A DNA stretch of 64,000 nucleotides from Pseudopelobacter sp964542535 (GCA_964542535.1 CAZIUE010000014.1:55153-119152), one strand, 5' to 3'. Positions 17,417 to 26,711 are shown, counted from the stretch's first letter. The notes: a model not told the origin generated them from the sequence alone. Numbers and translations are program-made.

Positions 17417-18538
17417 ATGCCGCCGTCACCTGACACCAGGGAAGAACTGTACTGGATCGGCCTGAAGAGCGTCGCCGGCGTCGGCAACGTCACCTTCCGG
17501 CGCCTGCTGGAGCGCTTCGGCTCCCCCCGGGCAGCGCTCTCCGCCCCTGACCCCGAGCTTGCCAGCGTCAGGGGCATGACCGCGCAGGGCATCGAGGCGA
17601 TCAGGGCCGGAACCTGGCAGGCCTTTGCCGACGACGAGTGCCGCAGACTTGAGACGAGCGGCGCGCGACTGGTCACCTTCACCTCCCGCGACTACCCCAA
17701 ATCCCTGTTCCAGATCAACGACCCGCCCCCCTTTCTCTACGTGAAGGGGGACCTGCGCTCTCCGGGACCGGCCATCGCCATGGTCGGCTCGCGCCGGGCC
17801 ACCAGGTACGGTATCATGACCACCACGCGACTGGCCGGGGAACTGGCCCGCCACGGTGTGACCCTGATCTCCGGCATGGCGCGGGGAGTGGATACCGCTG
17901 CCCACCGGGGCGCACTGGCAGCGGGCGGCAGGACCATCGGCGTGCTGGGGTGCGGCATCGACATGATCTATCCTCCTGAAAACCGCGGCCTGTTCGACGA
18001 GATGAGCTCCCGGGGAGCACTGGTGAGCGAATTTCCCCTGGGGACGCTCCCCCTGGGGGAGAACTTTCCCCGCCGCAACCGCATCATCAGCGGTCTGGCC
18101 AGCGGTGTGCTGGTGGTGGAGGCCTCCGAGAAGAGCGGTTCGCTGATCACCGCCCAGTGCGCCCTGGAGCAGGGAAGAGACGTGTTCGCCGTGCCGGGCC
18201 AGATCGGCTTCGCCAGCTGCCGCGGCAGCAACCGCCTGATCCAGCAGGGGGCCAAGCTGGTGGATTGCGTCGAGGATATCCTGGAGGAACTCCCCGGCTG
18301 GAGCGCGCCGCCGGGGGATGGCGACACGCCCGCTCCGCCCCGCGATTTCGCCCTGACTCCCCGGGAGGCAGGGGTCTACGAACTGCTTGCCAGGGGGGCA
18401 CTGCACATCGACGACATCATCGTCCAAACTGAATTGACAGCCGCCGAGGTTTCCTCTATGTTACTTCACCTTGAGCTCAAGGGGGCTGTCATGCAGCTTC
18501 CGGGAGCCCACTACGCCGCCTGCGGCGACAGACCGTAA
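17417..18538 (+). CDS. dprA: DNA-processing protein DprA (Smf)
   Basis: Loads RecA on incoming single-stranded DNA during natural transformation. Layout: N-terminal helix-hairpin-helix/SAM-like region (10-70); extended Rossmann fold (about 80-285) with VGSRRATRYG, SGMARGVDTAAHRGAL, GCGIDMIYPPEN and FPRRNRIISGLA; then a C-terminal winged-helix DML1-type domain (about 315-370). Length of 373 residues is standard. No other competence genes are seen here apart from the type IV pilus ATPase. The gene is followed directly by topA, a common order. Confidence 0.93.
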   Translation: MPPSPDTREELYWIGLKSVAGVGNVTFRRLLERFGSPRAALSAPDPELASVRGMTAQGIEAIRAGTWQAFADDECRRLETSGARLVTFTSRDYPKSLFQINDPPPFLYVKGDLRSPGPAIAMVGSRRATRYGIMTTTRLAGELARHGVTLISGMARGVDTAAHRGALAAGGRTIGVLGCGIDMIYPPENRGLFDEMSSRGALVSEFPLGTLPLGENFPRRNRIISGLASGVLVVEASEKSGSLITAQCALEQGRDVFAVPGQIGFASCRGSNRLIQQGAKLVDCVEDILEELPGWSAPPGDGDTPAPPRDFALTPREAGVYELLARGALHIDDIIVQTELTAAEVSSMLLHLELKGAVMQLPGAHYAACGDRP

Positions 18539-18635
18539 TCGCCGCCCCGCGGACAGCCAGGGCCGAGGAGACAAGGGGCGACGGAGACCCGCTCCGCTCA
18601 CCCCGGAACCCACCACCAAGGACAGCAAAGATACC

Positions 18636-20966
18636 ATGCCGCAGAACCTCGTCATCGTTGAGTCGCCCGCCAAGGCGAAGACCATAGAGAAATTCCTGGG
18701 AAGGGATTTCAAGGTACTGGCCTCCTTCGGCCACGTGCGGGCCCTGCCCAGCAAGCAGGGCTCGGTGGACATCGAGCACGACTTCACCCCCAAGTACCAC
18801 GTCCTCCCCGAGAGCAAGAAACATATCGACGCCATCAAGGCGGCCCTCAAGGATGCCACGAACCTGCTCCTGGCAACCGACCCCGACCGCGAAGGGGAGG
18901 CCATCTCCTGGCACCTGCTGGCGGCCCTGGGCCTGGACAAAAAGAACCCGGGCATTTCCGTCAAGCGGGTGGTCTTCCACGAGATCACTAAAGACGCCAT
19001 CATCCACGCCGTGGAGAATCCCCGGGACATCGCCGGAGACCTGGTGGACGCACAGCAGGCCCGGGCCGTGCTGGACTACCTGGTGGGCTTCAACCTCTCC
19101 CCCTTCCTCTGGAAGAAGATCCGCTACGGCCTCTCCGCCGGTCGGGTCCAGTCGGTGGCGCTGCGCCTCATCTGCGAGCGGGAGAAGGAGATCCAGGCCT
19201 TCAAGGAGCAGGAGTACTGGACCATCGCCGCGCGCCTGGGGGTACAACCGGGAGCGGAGTTCCGGGCATCGCTGGTGGAGGTTGGCGGCAGGAAACTTGG
19301 CAAGTTCGACATCCCCGACGAAAACACGGCAACGGCCCTGAACCGGGCCCTCAAGTCGGGAAGCTACCGGGTGGCCAGGATCACCAGGACGGAGCGCAAA
19401 CGCAACCCGTCTCCCCCCTTCACCACCTCGACCCTGCAGCAGGAGGCTTCCCGCAAGCTGGGCTTTTCGGCCAAGAAGACCATGTCCACGGCCCAGAAGC
19501 TGTATGAGGGGATCGATATCGGCCAGGAGGGGACCGTCGGCCTGATCACCTACATGCGTACCGACAGCGTCACCCTCTCCAGTCAGGCGCTGACCGAGGC
19601 CCATGAGGTCATAACCGCGGCCTACGGAGCAGAGTATGCCCTGGCCAAACCGCGCATTTTCAAGACCAAGACCAAAAACGCCCAAGAGGCCCACGAGGCG
19701 GTTCGCCCCACCTCCATCGCCCGCACACCGGCCGAACTGAAGAAGCACCTCACCCCCGACCTGTTCAAGCTCTACGAACTGATCTGGAAGCGCACCGTGG
19801 CCAGCCAGATGGCCGAGGCCCTCCTGGACCAGACCTCGGTGGATATCAGCGCCGATCTGGCCGAGGCGGTCTCGGAGTGCGCAGTCGCCGAGTCCGGCGC
19901 AGCCAGCCCCTTTACGGGTGCCAAGCGCTGCGGCCTGCGGGCTGCCGGCACGGTGATCCGCTTCCCCGGCTTCATGAAGCTGTACATCGAAGGGCTGGAC
20001 GACCAGGACGAGGAGAAGGAAGGGCTGCTCCCCCCCATGCAGGAGGGGGACGACCTGAAACTGCACGAACTGTTCCCCGAACAGCACTTCACTCAGCCGC
20101 CGCCACGCTACACCGAGGCCACCCTGGTCAAAACCCTGGAGGAGTACGGAATCGGCCGCCCCTCCACCTACGCCTCGATCATGAACACCCTGGTGGAGCG
20201 TAAGTACACCCGCCTGGACAAGAAGCGCTTCTTCCCCGAAGATGTGGGCATGGTGGTTAACGACCTGCTGGTGGCTCACTTCTCCCGCTACGTGGATTAC
20301 AACTTCACCGCCGGACTGGAGGAGGAGCTGGACCAGGTCTCACGGGGGGAGAAATCGTGGAAGCCGCTGCTGAAAGAGTTTTGGGAGCCGTTCATCACCC
20401 TGCTGAAGCAGAAGGAGGGGGAGGTCAAGAAGGACGACCTGACCACCACGGAACTGGACGAGGTCTGCCCGGAATGCGGCAAACCCCTGGCCATCAAACT
20501 GGGCAAGCGGGGCAAATTCATCGCCTGCACCGGCTTCAAGGAGGGGTGCAAATACACCCGCAACCTTGAATCCGACGCCAGCGAACCGTCCGAGCCGGTG
20601 GTCTCCGATGAGAAGTGCGACAAGTGCGGCCAGCCGATGCTGATCAAGGACGGCCGTTACGGCAAGTACCTGGCCTGCTCCGGCTATCCGGCCTGCAAGA
20701 ACATCCAGCCGCTGGTCAAGCCGCGCTCCACCGGCGTGGTCTGCCCCGAGTGCAAGGAAGGGGAGCTGACCGAGAAAAAATCCCGCTTCGGCAAACTGTT
20801 CTACTCCTGCAACCGCTACCCCCAGTGCAAGTTCGCCCTGTGGGATCCGCCGGTGGAACAGCCCTGCCCCAAGTGCGGCTTCCCGCTCCTGGTGAAAAAG
20901 GTCTACAAGCGCAAGGGAGAATTCCTCAAATGCCCCAAGGAAGGGTGCGACTACACCAGCGAGTGA
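18636..20966 (+). CDS. topA: DNA topoisomerase I (type IA)
   Basis: Relaxes negative supercoils by transient single-strand breakage. The Toprim domain has E9 and TDPDREGE (81-88) for metal binding. LSAGRVQSVALRLI (166-179) precedes the catalytic tyrosine Y306 in GLITYMRTDSVTLS. The C-terminus has four zinc-finger-like repeats: CPECGKP...GC, CDKCGQP...AC, CPECKEG...QC and CPKCGFP...GC. The ATG at 18636 gives the canonical PQNLVIVESPAKAKTIEKF start; earlier in-frame residues overlap dprA and are unlikely. Confidence 0.96.
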   Translation: MPQNLVIVESPAKAKTIEKFLGRDFKVLASFGHVRALPSKQGSVDIEHDFTPKYHVLPESKKHIDAIKAALKDATNLLLATDPDREGEAISWHLLAALGLDKKNPGISVKRVVFHEITKDAIIHAVENPRDIAGDLVDAQQARAVLDYLVGFNLSPFLWKKIRYGLSAGRVQSVALRLICEREKEIQAFKEQEYWTIAARLGVQPGAEFRASLVEVGGRKLGKFDIPDENTATALNRALKSGSYRVARITRTERKRNPSPPFTTSTLQQEASRKLGFSAKKTMSTAQKLYEGIDIGQEGTVGLITYMRTDSVTLSSQALTEAHEVITAAYGAEYALAKPRIFKTKTKNAQEAHEAVRPTSIARTPAELKKHLTPDLFKLYELIWKRTVASQMAEALLDQTSVDISADLAEAVSECAVAESGAASPFTGAKRCGLRAAGTVIRFPGFMKLYIEGLDDQDEEKEGLLPPMQEGDDLKLHELFPEQHFTQPPPRYTEATLVKTLEEYGIGRPSTYASIMNTLVERKYTRLDKKRFFPEDVGMVVNDLLVAHFSRYVDYNFTAGLEEELDQVSRGEKSWKPLLKEFWEPFITLLKQKEGEVKKDDLTTTELDEVCPECGKPLAIKLGKRGKFIACTGFKEGCKYTRNLESDASEPSEPVVSDEKCDKCGQPMLIKDGRYGKYLACSGYPACKNIQPLVKPRSTGVVCPECKEGELTEKKSRFGKLFYSCNRYPQCKFALWDPPVEQPCPKCGFPLLVKKVYKRKGEFLKCPKEGCDYTSE

Positions 20967-21000
20967 CATGTGAAGACCGCGCAGACGTGACGGATGTCAG

Positions 21001-21034
21001 TGACCCCGGATTCCCCGCCGGGGTCATTTCTTTT
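21001..21034 (+). terminator. Rho-independent terminator after topA
   Basis: A 9-bp stem TGACCCCGG / CCGGGGTCA, 8-nt loop, then TTTCTTTT. Confidence 0.88.
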
Positions 21035-21150
21035 GGAGACCGGAACCTCGCTCTCCGAAGAGAACCGGAGACGCGCTCAGCCGCGATCACCTGCGGAATG
21101 AACCAATCATGGAGCCCCTCGGGGACCCGGACGGGATACAACTAAACGAC

Positions 21151-22515
21151 ATGAACACAGAACTCACCATCATCGGCGCCGGCCTGGCCGGCTGCGAGGC
21201 CGCCTGGCAGGCGGCGCAACGCGGCGTAGCCGTCACCCTCCACGAGATGAAGCCGGAGAAGTACTCCCCCGCCCACCACCTGCCCGGCCTGGCAGAACTG
21301 GTCTGCTCCAACTCCCTGCGGGGCGATTCCCTGGAAAACGCGGTGGGGCTCCTGAAGGAGGAGCTCAGGCGCGGCGGTTCCCTGGTCATGGAGGCCGCCG
21401 AGGCAACACGGGTCCCGGCCGGCGGAGCCCTGGCGGTTGACCGGAAGCTCTTCTCTGCCTATGTAACCGCCCGGATCACGGGACACCCCCTGATCCGGCT
21501 GAAGCAGGGAGAAGTGCAATCCATCCCCGCCGAGGGAACGGTAATCATCGCCTCCGGCCCCCTGACCAGCGACCTCCTGGCCGCCTCCCTTTCCGGCCTG
21601 ACCGGCGACCGGCTCTACTTCTACGACGCCATCGCCCCCATCGTCACGGCCGATTCCCTGGACCGGGATAAGGTTTTCGCGGCATCGCGTTACGGCAAGG
21701 GGGACGGCGACGACTACCTCAACTGCCCACTCAGCCAGAAGGAGTACCGAGCCTTCGTGGAGGAGCTGAACAAGGGGGAGAAGGTAGCGGCCCGCGAGTT
21801 CGAGAAGCTGGTGCACTTCGAAGGGTGCATGCCGGTGGAGGAGTTGGCCGGACGGGGGGAGGACACGCTCCGCTTCGGCCCCATGAAACCGGTTGGCCTG
21901 ACGGATCCCCGCACGGGCATCGAGCCGCACGCGGTGATCCAGCTGCGCGCCGAGAACCGGGAGAAGACCATGTACAACCTGGTCGGCTTCCAGACCAAGC
22001 TAACCTGGCCGGAACAGCGCCGCATCTTCAGGACCATACCGGGGCTGGAGCGGGCCGAGTTCGTCAGGCTCGGTTCCATGCACCGCAACACCTTCATCAA
22101 CGCCCCTGCCCTGCTCCTGCCCACCCAGCAGCTGAAGAGTGATCCGCGCATATTCTTCGCCGGCCAGATCACCGGCGTTGAGGGGTACGTGGAATCTGCG
22201 GGCAGCGGTTTTTTGGCCGGCATCACCGCCTCCCGCCTGCTCAAGGGGATACCGGACCCGGCCGTGCCGCCAGCGGAGACCGCCCTAGGGGCGCTGGTCA
22301 GCCACATCACCAATGCCGATGTGCGCCACTTCCAACCCATGAACGTGAACTACGGCCTGTTCCCCGATCTGGAGGAACGGGTCAAGAAGAAGGAGCGGCG
22401 CGGCAAACTGGCCGAGCGGGCCCTGGCCTCCCTGTCGGGCTGGCTGGAACAGGTCGCGACGGGTCATGGCATGGATGGGAAAGCTTCGTCACCTCCAGGG
22501 ACCGAATCCGACTGA
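21151..22515 (+). CDS. trmFO: tRNA m5U54 methyltransferase, folate/FAD-dependent
   Basis: TrmFO forms 5-methyluridine at tRNA position 54, taking the carbon from methylenetetrahydrofolate and electrons from FADH2. The FAD-binding IIGAGLAGCE (7-16) starts the protein. CSNSLRG carries conserved C52, and HFEGCMPVEE carries the second functional cysteine. The C-terminal FAD contact GQITGVEGYVESAGSG is intact. The ATG at 21151 gives the family N-terminus; an in-frame ATG 14 codons earlier exists without a clear ribosome-binding site. Confidence 0.94.
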   Translation: MNTELTIIGAGLAGCEAAWQAAQRGVAVTLHEMKPEKYSPAHHLPGLAELVCSNSLRGDSLENAVGLLKEELRRGGSLVMEAAEATRVPAGGALAVDRKLFSAYVTARITGHPLIRLKQGEVQSIPAEGTVIIASGPLTSDLLAASLSGLTGDRLYFYDAIAPIVTADSLDRDKVFAASRYGKGDGDDYLNCPLSQKEYRAFVEELNKGEKVAAREFEKLVHFEGCMPVEELAGRGEDTLRFGPMKPVGLTDPRTGIEPHAVIQLRAENREKTMYNLVGFQTKLTWPEQRRIFRTIPGLERAEFVRLGSMHRNTFINAPALLLPTQQLKSDPRIFFAGQITGVEGYVESAGSGFLAGITASRLLKGIPDPAVPPAETALGALVSHITNADVRHFQPMNVNYGLFPDLEERVKKKERRGKLAERALASLSGWLEQVATGHGMDGKASSPPGTESD

Positions 22516-22531
22516 TTTTCTATTTATGAGA

Positions 22532-22560
22532 TTGTCACGCCGCCGCTTTTTCTTTACACT
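22532..22560 (+). promoter_or_regulatory. Candidate promoter for the GlcF-like gene
   Basis: TTGTCA (22532-22537) and TACACT (22555-22560) with a 17-bp spacer, 47 bp before the ATG. Confidence 0.45.
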
Positions 22561-22606
22561 AACGCTACAGTATTTTTGCCCAGCTCAGCCGGGAAAGGTT
22601 TGCACG

Positions 22607-23896
22607 ATGGAACACGAAGCAAGCATTGCTCTGGACAGGGTTCAGGACCAGCTAAAAAAATGCGTCAAGTGCGGCGCCTGCCGCGCCAACTGCCCGGCCT
22701 TCAGCGTATTCGGCCGCGAAGCGGCCGTGGCCCGCGGAAAAGTCGCCCTGGTCCAGCACCTCATGAAGAGTGACATCGGACTGGACGACCAGACCTATCA
22801 GGCCATGTCCAAGTGCCTGCTGTGCGGCAGTTGCGTGGAAAAATGCCCCAACGACGTGCCCACCGACGAGATCGTCATCGCCGCCCGCGAGGCCCTGGCC
22901 CGCAAGCGCGGCCTGACCACCTTCCACGCGGCGGTGGGCCGGGTTATCAAAAACCGCTCCCTGATGACCATGGGTGCAAAGATGGCCGGGCTGCTGGGTC
23001 CGCTCTTCTTCAGGAAGGTTCCGGCTACGTCCGGCCTGCGGCTCCGCTTCCCGGCCCCCTTCGTGGGGAACAAGCGTCACATCCCGGCCATAGCCGGTAA
23101 ACCATTCATGGACCGCCACCCCGAGGTGATCCCCGGTGAGCCGGGCAAGCCGCGAGTGATCTTCTTCGTGGGGTGTATGACCAACTTCGTCTACACGAGC
23201 GTGGGAGAGGCGGCCCTGGCGCTGTTGCGCCACCTGGGCTGCACCGTGATTATCCCCAAGGGACAGCAGTGCTGCGGCCTGCCCGCCATGTCCGGCGGCG
23301 ACATCACCACGGTGCGTGATCTGGCCGAGAAGAACCTGGCGGAAATGGAACGCTTCCAGGCCGATTATGTCATGAGCGCCTGCGCCACCTGTGGAGGCGC
23401 CCTGCACCGCCTCTACCCGCTGACCGTCGGCAAGCGCAACCCCGAGCTGAAGACGCGCCTGGAGGCCCTGGCAAAAAAAACGGTGGATGCCTCGCAACTG
23501 CTGCACCAGTTGGGACTCAACCCGGCCGAGACCGGTGCCGGCGCTCCCCTGCGCATCACCTATCATGACCCCTGTCACCTGCGCACCCGCGGCCTGACCG
23601 CCCCCCCCCGCCAGCTGCTGCGAGAGGCTCCCGGCCTGGAGCTGGTGGAAATGGAAGCTGCCGACCGCTGCTGCGGCCTGGGAGGCACCTTCAACGTCTA
23701 CCACTACGACTCGTCCATGAGCATCAACGAGGCCAAGAGCCGGGCCATACTCGCGACCGCCGCCCAGACAGTGGCAACCGGATGCCCCGGATGCATGATG
23801 CAGCTCTCCGACGGTCTGAAACGGCACGGCTCGGCGGTCAGGGTCATGCATACCCTGGAGCTGCTCGCCCGAGGATTACACAACACAAAATCGTAA
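22607..23896 (+). CDS. GlcF/LutA-type Fe-S oxidoreductase subunit (CCG domain pair)
   Basis: Electron-transfer protein of about 429 residues with two 4Fe-4S motifs, CVKCGACRANCP and CLLCGSCVEKCP (about 19-30 and 70-81). Two CCG domains follow, VGCM...QQCCGLPAMSGG and DPCHLRTRG...ADRCCGLGGTF, which in HdrB-like proteins bind a noncubane Fe-S cluster. This is the layout of the iron-sulfur subunit of glycolate or D-lactate oxidases. The usual FAD-linked GlcD partner is not adjacent in this window, so the substrate is unknown. ATG 22607 follows AAAGG. Confidence 0.85.
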   Translation: MEHEASIALDRVQDQLKKCVKCGACRANCPAFSVFGREAAVARGKVALVQHLMKSDIGLDDQTYQAMSKCLLCGSCVEKCPNDVPTDEIVIAAREALARKRGLTTFHAAVGRVIKNRSLMTMGAKMAGLLGPLFFRKVPATSGLRLRFPAPFVGNKRHIPAIAGKPFMDRHPEVIPGEPGKPRVIFFVGCMTNFVYTSVGEAALALLRHLGCTVIIPKGQQCCGLPAMSGGDITTVRDLAEKNLAEMERFQADYVMSACATCGGALHRLYPLTVGKRNPELKTRLEALAKKTVDASQLLHQLGLNPAETGAGAPLRITYHDPCHLRTRGLTAPPRQLLREAPGLELVEMEAADRCCGLGGTFNVYHYDSSMSINEAKSRAILATAAQTVATGCPGCMMQLSDGLKRHGSAVRVMHTLELLARGLHNTKS

Positions 23897-24034
23897 TACG
23901 ACGTTCTGCCTTTCTTCCCAAGAAAAATCAGCCTGTTTCCCCTCCCCTCCCCCCGCCGGAATCAGACAAAAACCAGCAAATAAAGACTCTGCGTGAAAAA
24001 ATCAGCACACATTTTTACTGGCAATAAATTTTTA

Positions 24035-24063
24035 TTGACTTACAATTCTGTATACAATATACA
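24035..24063 (+). promoter_or_regulatory. Sigma-70 promoter of the XRE-cupin gene
   Basis: TTGACT (24035-24040), 17-bp spacer, TATACA (24058-24063). The spacer and -10 overlap the first TGTATACA operator. Confidence 0.75.
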
Positions 24064-24090
24064 TACTGAACAGTGCATACTGTATACAAT
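24048..24090. promoter_or_regulatory. Paired TGTATACA operators
   Basis: The 11-mer CTGTATACAAT occurs twice, at 24048-24058 and 24080-24090, 32 bp apart (about three helical turns). Each contains the palindrome TGTATACA. They bracket the -10 element and likely start point of the XRE-cupin gene, so repression by its own product through looping or paired binding is likely. Confidence 0.65.
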
Positions 24091-24135
24091 CCATAAAATA
24101 CAACCAGGTTTTATTGCCTGGAGCAGGTGGACGCC

Positions 24136-24699
24136 ATGAGCAGCTTGAATATCGGTGCAAAGATCAGAAAACTTCGCCAGGAAAAGAAGCTTACCCTCCA
24201 GGCAGTGGCCAAGGAGATCGGCTTTTCGCCGGCCCTGATCTCCCAGATCGAGAACAACAACGTCTCGCCTCCCATCGCCACGCTTTCCAAGATCGCCAAA
24301 TTCTTCGACGTCAAGATCGGCTACTTCTTCATCGAGGATGATGACGAGTGCGGCTTTGAAATCGTCCACGCCAATCAGCGCAAATCGGTTTCCAAGGTGT
24401 TCGCCCCCATCGGTACCAGCAGCGGTTACTCCTACCAGTCCCTCTCCTACCGCAAGCGCAACAAGAAGATGGAGCCGTTCTTCCTGACCGTGACCGAGAA
24501 GGCCCATGAAGAAAGCGCCTACAGCCACGACGGAGAAAAGTTCCTCTTCGTGACCAAGGGCGCCGTGGAACTGATTCTGGACGACAAAAGCATCCAACTC
24601 TCGGAAGGGGACAGCATCTATTTCGATTCTTCAATCAAGCATCGCCTCCGCTCCCGGGATGGCAAGGAAGTCAACCTGCTGACCGTGGTCACTCGCTGA
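24136..24699 (+). CDS. XRE-family regulator with C-terminal cupin domain
   Basis: A 187-residue transcription regulator. An N-terminal helix-turn-helix (about 8-62) with FSPALISQIENNNVSPPIATL is followed by a linker and a small-molecule-sensing cupin-2 domain at about 110-185 (HDGEKFLFVTKGAVELILDD, then LSEGDSIYFDSSIKHRLRS). This architecture is typical of regulators such as PuuR-like proteins that bind a metabolite in the cupin. ATG 24136 follows AGGTGG; an in-frame GTG lies three codons upstream. The promoter overlaps paired TGTATACA sites, so autoregulation is likely. It sits 300 bp before the methylmalonyl-CoA mutase gene, but no matching operator is seen there. Confidence 0.88.
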   Translation: MSSLNIGAKIRKLRQEKKLTLQAVAKEIGFSPALISQIENNNVSPPIATLSKIAKFFDVKIGYFFIEDDDECGFEIVHANQRKSVSKVFAPIGTSSGYSYQSLSYRKRNKKMEPFFLTVTEKAHEESAYSHDGEKFLFVTKGAVELILDDKSIQLSEGDSIYFDSSIKHRLRSRDGKEVNLLTVVTR

Positions 24700-24721
24700 A
24701 ACCGACCCTACGCCCCGCGCT

Positions 24722-24751
24722 CCCTCCGGACCGATTCCGGAGGGGGTTTTT
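24722..24751 (+). terminator. Rho-independent terminator after the XRE-cupin gene
   Basis: A 9-bp stem CCCTCCGGA / TCCGGAGGG with a 5-nt loop, then GG and TTTTT. Confidence 0.9.
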
Positions 24752-24916
24752 GTGCTTGACGGACCAGCTTCGGCCAACGAGAAAAAACGGGGCGTTCCAG
24801 CACGGGCGCCACCGATACGAAACCCCCAAAAGCCCAAAATATCATATCTCTGCACCCGCCCTCCCCGGATCACCCCGGAATCATTGGTTTGATTTTAGTC
24901 GCGCTAAAATCTTTAA

Positions 24917-24945
24917 TTGACATTCTCGCCGCTTCTCCTTAAAAT
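24917..24945 (+). promoter_or_regulatory. Strong sigma-70 promoter for methylmalonyl-CoA mutase
   Basis: TTGACA (24917-24922), 17-bp spacer and TAAAAT (24940-24945), 57 bp before the ATG. Confidence 0.75.
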
Positions 24946-25001
24946 CCCCAAAATTGTCTTTGTGAGCTTCGTTTATTTTAATCCCCCCCAAGGAGCACGA
25001 C

Positions 25002-26657
25002 ATGAGCATTGCGGAAAAGAAGAAGCAGTGGACAGACACCAAAGTAGCCAAATTCCTCACCCGTTCACCGGAGCGCTACGAAAAGTTCAGCACCTCCTCC
25101 AACATCGAGATCGAGCGCGTATTCACCCCGGACTTCGACTACCCCGGGTATGATGAAAAGCTCGGTTTCCCGGGCAGCTACCCCTACACCCGCGGCGTAC
25201 AGCCCACCATGTATCGCGGCCGTTTCTGGACCATGCGTCAGTATGCCGGCTTCGGCAATGCCAAGGAATCCAACGAGCGCTACAAATACCTGCTCGGCGC
25301 AGGCCAGACAGGCCTCTCCATCGCCTTCGACCTTCCGACCCAGATGGGTTATGACTCCGACGCGGCCATGAGCCAGGGCGAAGTCGGTAAGGTCGGCGTC
25401 GCCATCGACTCCCTGGCAGACGTGGAAGTGCTCTTCGACGGCATTCCGCTGGACAAAGTCTCCACCTCCATGACCGTCAACTCCACCGCCGCCATCCTGC
25501 TCTGCATGTACATCGCCGTTGCCGAGAAGCAGGGCGTGTCCGCCGACAAGATCTCCGGCACCATCCAGAACGATATCCTCAAGGAGTACATGGCTCGCGG
25601 CACCTACATCTACCCGCCGAAAGAGTCCATGCGCCTGATCACCGACATCTTTGCGTTCTGCAAGGACAACGTGCCCAAGTGGAATACCATCTCCATCTCC
25701 GGTTACCACATCCGTGAGGCCGGCTCCAGCGCCGTCCAGGAAGTCGCCTTCACCCTGGCCGACGGTATCGCCTACGTTGACGCCGCCATCAAGGCCGGCC
25801 TCGACGTCGACGACTTCGCACCTCGCCTGGCATTCTTCTTCAACGCCCACAACAACCTGCTGGAAGAAGTCGCCAAGTTCCGCGCCGCCCGCCGCATCTG
25901 GGCCAAGATCATGAAGGAGCGTTTCGGCGCCAAACTGGAAAAATCCCAGATGCTGCGCTTCCACACCCAGACCGCCGGTTGTACCCTGACTGCCCAGCAG
26001 CCGGACAACAACATCATGCGCGTCACCATCCAGACCCTGGCGGCTGTTCTGGGCGGCACCCAGTCCCTGCACACCAACTCCCGCGACGAGGCTCTGGCCC
26101 TGCCGACGGAAGACTCCGTCCGCATCGCCCTGCGCACCCAGCAGGTCGTTGCCTACGAATCCGGCGTGGCCGACTCCATCGACCCGCTGGCAGGCTCCTT
26201 CTATATCGAGTCCCTCACCGACCAGATCGAGAAGGCTGCATGGGAATACATCGAGAAAATCGACAAGCTGGGCGGCGCCGTGGAAGCCATCTCAAACGGC
26301 TTCCAGCAGAAGGAAATCCAGGATTCCGCCTACGCCTACCAGAAAGCCATCGAGAAGAACGAGCTGGTCATCGTCGGCGTGAACAAGTTCACCATTGAGG
26401 AGCCGCCTCCCGCCGGTCTGCTCAAGATTTCCGGCGAGGTTGAAATCGCCCAGAAGAAAGCTCTGGCCGACGTCAAGGCCAAGCGCGACAACGCAGCCGT
26501 CAAGGCAGCACTGGCGAAGCTGGAAGAAGCCGCCAAGGGCACCGACAACCTGATCCCGCTGATCCTCGAAGCGGTCAAGGTTTACGCCACCCTGGGCGAG
26601 ATTTCCGACGTCTTCAGGGGCGTGTTCGGCAAGCACCAGGAAACCGTCGTTCTCTAA
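25002..26657 (+). CDS. Methylmalonyl-CoA mutase, large (catalytic) subunit
   Basis: Interconverts succinyl-CoA and (R)-methylmalonyl-CoA by a B12 radical mechanism. The 551-residue protein is only the TIM-barrel substrate domain. Family residues are seen in TMYRGRFWTMRQYAGFGNA, GLSIAFDLPTQMGYDSD and SISGYHIREAGSSAVQE. The cobalamin-binding domain with the DxHxxG motif is absent, so a separate small subunit must be encoded elsewhere. It has a strong AAGGAG site and its own near-consensus promoter. Codon use is very biased to C-ending codons, suggesting high expression. Together with the epimerase downstream it fits a propionyl-CoA pathway. Confidence 0.94.
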   Translation: MSIAEKKKQWTDTKVAKFLTRSPERYEKFSTSSNIEIERVFTPDFDYPGYDEKLGFPGSYPYTRGVQPTMYRGRFWTMRQYAGFGNAKESNERYKYLLGAGQTGLSIAFDLPTQMGYDSDAAMSQGEVGKVGVAIDSLADVEVLFDGIPLDKVSTSMTVNSTAAILLCMYIAVAEKQGVSADKISGTIQNDILKEYMARGTYIYPPKESMRLITDIFAFCKDNVPKWNTISISGYHIREAGSSAVQEVAFTLADGIAYVDAAIKAGLDVDDFAPRLAFFFNAHNNLLEEVAKFRAARRIWAKIMKERFGAKLEKSQMLRFHTQTAGCTLTAQQPDNNIMRVTIQTLAAVLGGTQSLHTNSRDEALALPTEDSVRIALRTQQVVAYESGVADSIDPLAGSFYIESLTDQIEKAAWEYIEKIDKLGGAVEAISNGFQQKEIQDSAYAYQKAIEKNELVIVGVNKFTIEEPPPAGLLKISGEVEIAQKKALADVKAKRDNAAVKAALAKLEEAAKGTDNLIPLILEAVKVYATLGEISDVFRGVFGKHQETVVL

Positions 26658-26678
26658 TTCAATCTGGCTGTTCATTCA

Positions 26679-26711
26679 CACAGGGCCAGGCCGTCAAGGC
26701 CTGGCCCTGTG
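26679..26711 (+). other. Intercistronic 14-bp hairpin between mutase and epimerase
   Basis: A perfect 14-bp stem CACAGGGCCAGGCC / GGCCTGGCCCTGTG with the 5-nt loop GTCAA, 21 bp past the mutase stop and 26 bp before the epimerase ATG. No T-run follows, so it more likely protects the 3' end of the upstream message or attenuates readthrough than stops transcription fully. Confidence 0.65.

Larger units (their letters stand above)
24700..25001. other. Intergenic region before methylmalonyl-CoA mutase
   Basis: Holds the terminator of the regulator gene (24722-24751) and a near-consensus promoter for the mutase (24917-24945). The rest (24752-24910) shows no gene or obvious RNA element. Confidence 0.6.

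Noticed and set aside
18489..20279. 596-aa minus-strand open frame opposite topA
   Set aside because: It mirrors the third-codon-position bias of topA and gives a Gly/Leu/Val-rich non-protein-like sequence.
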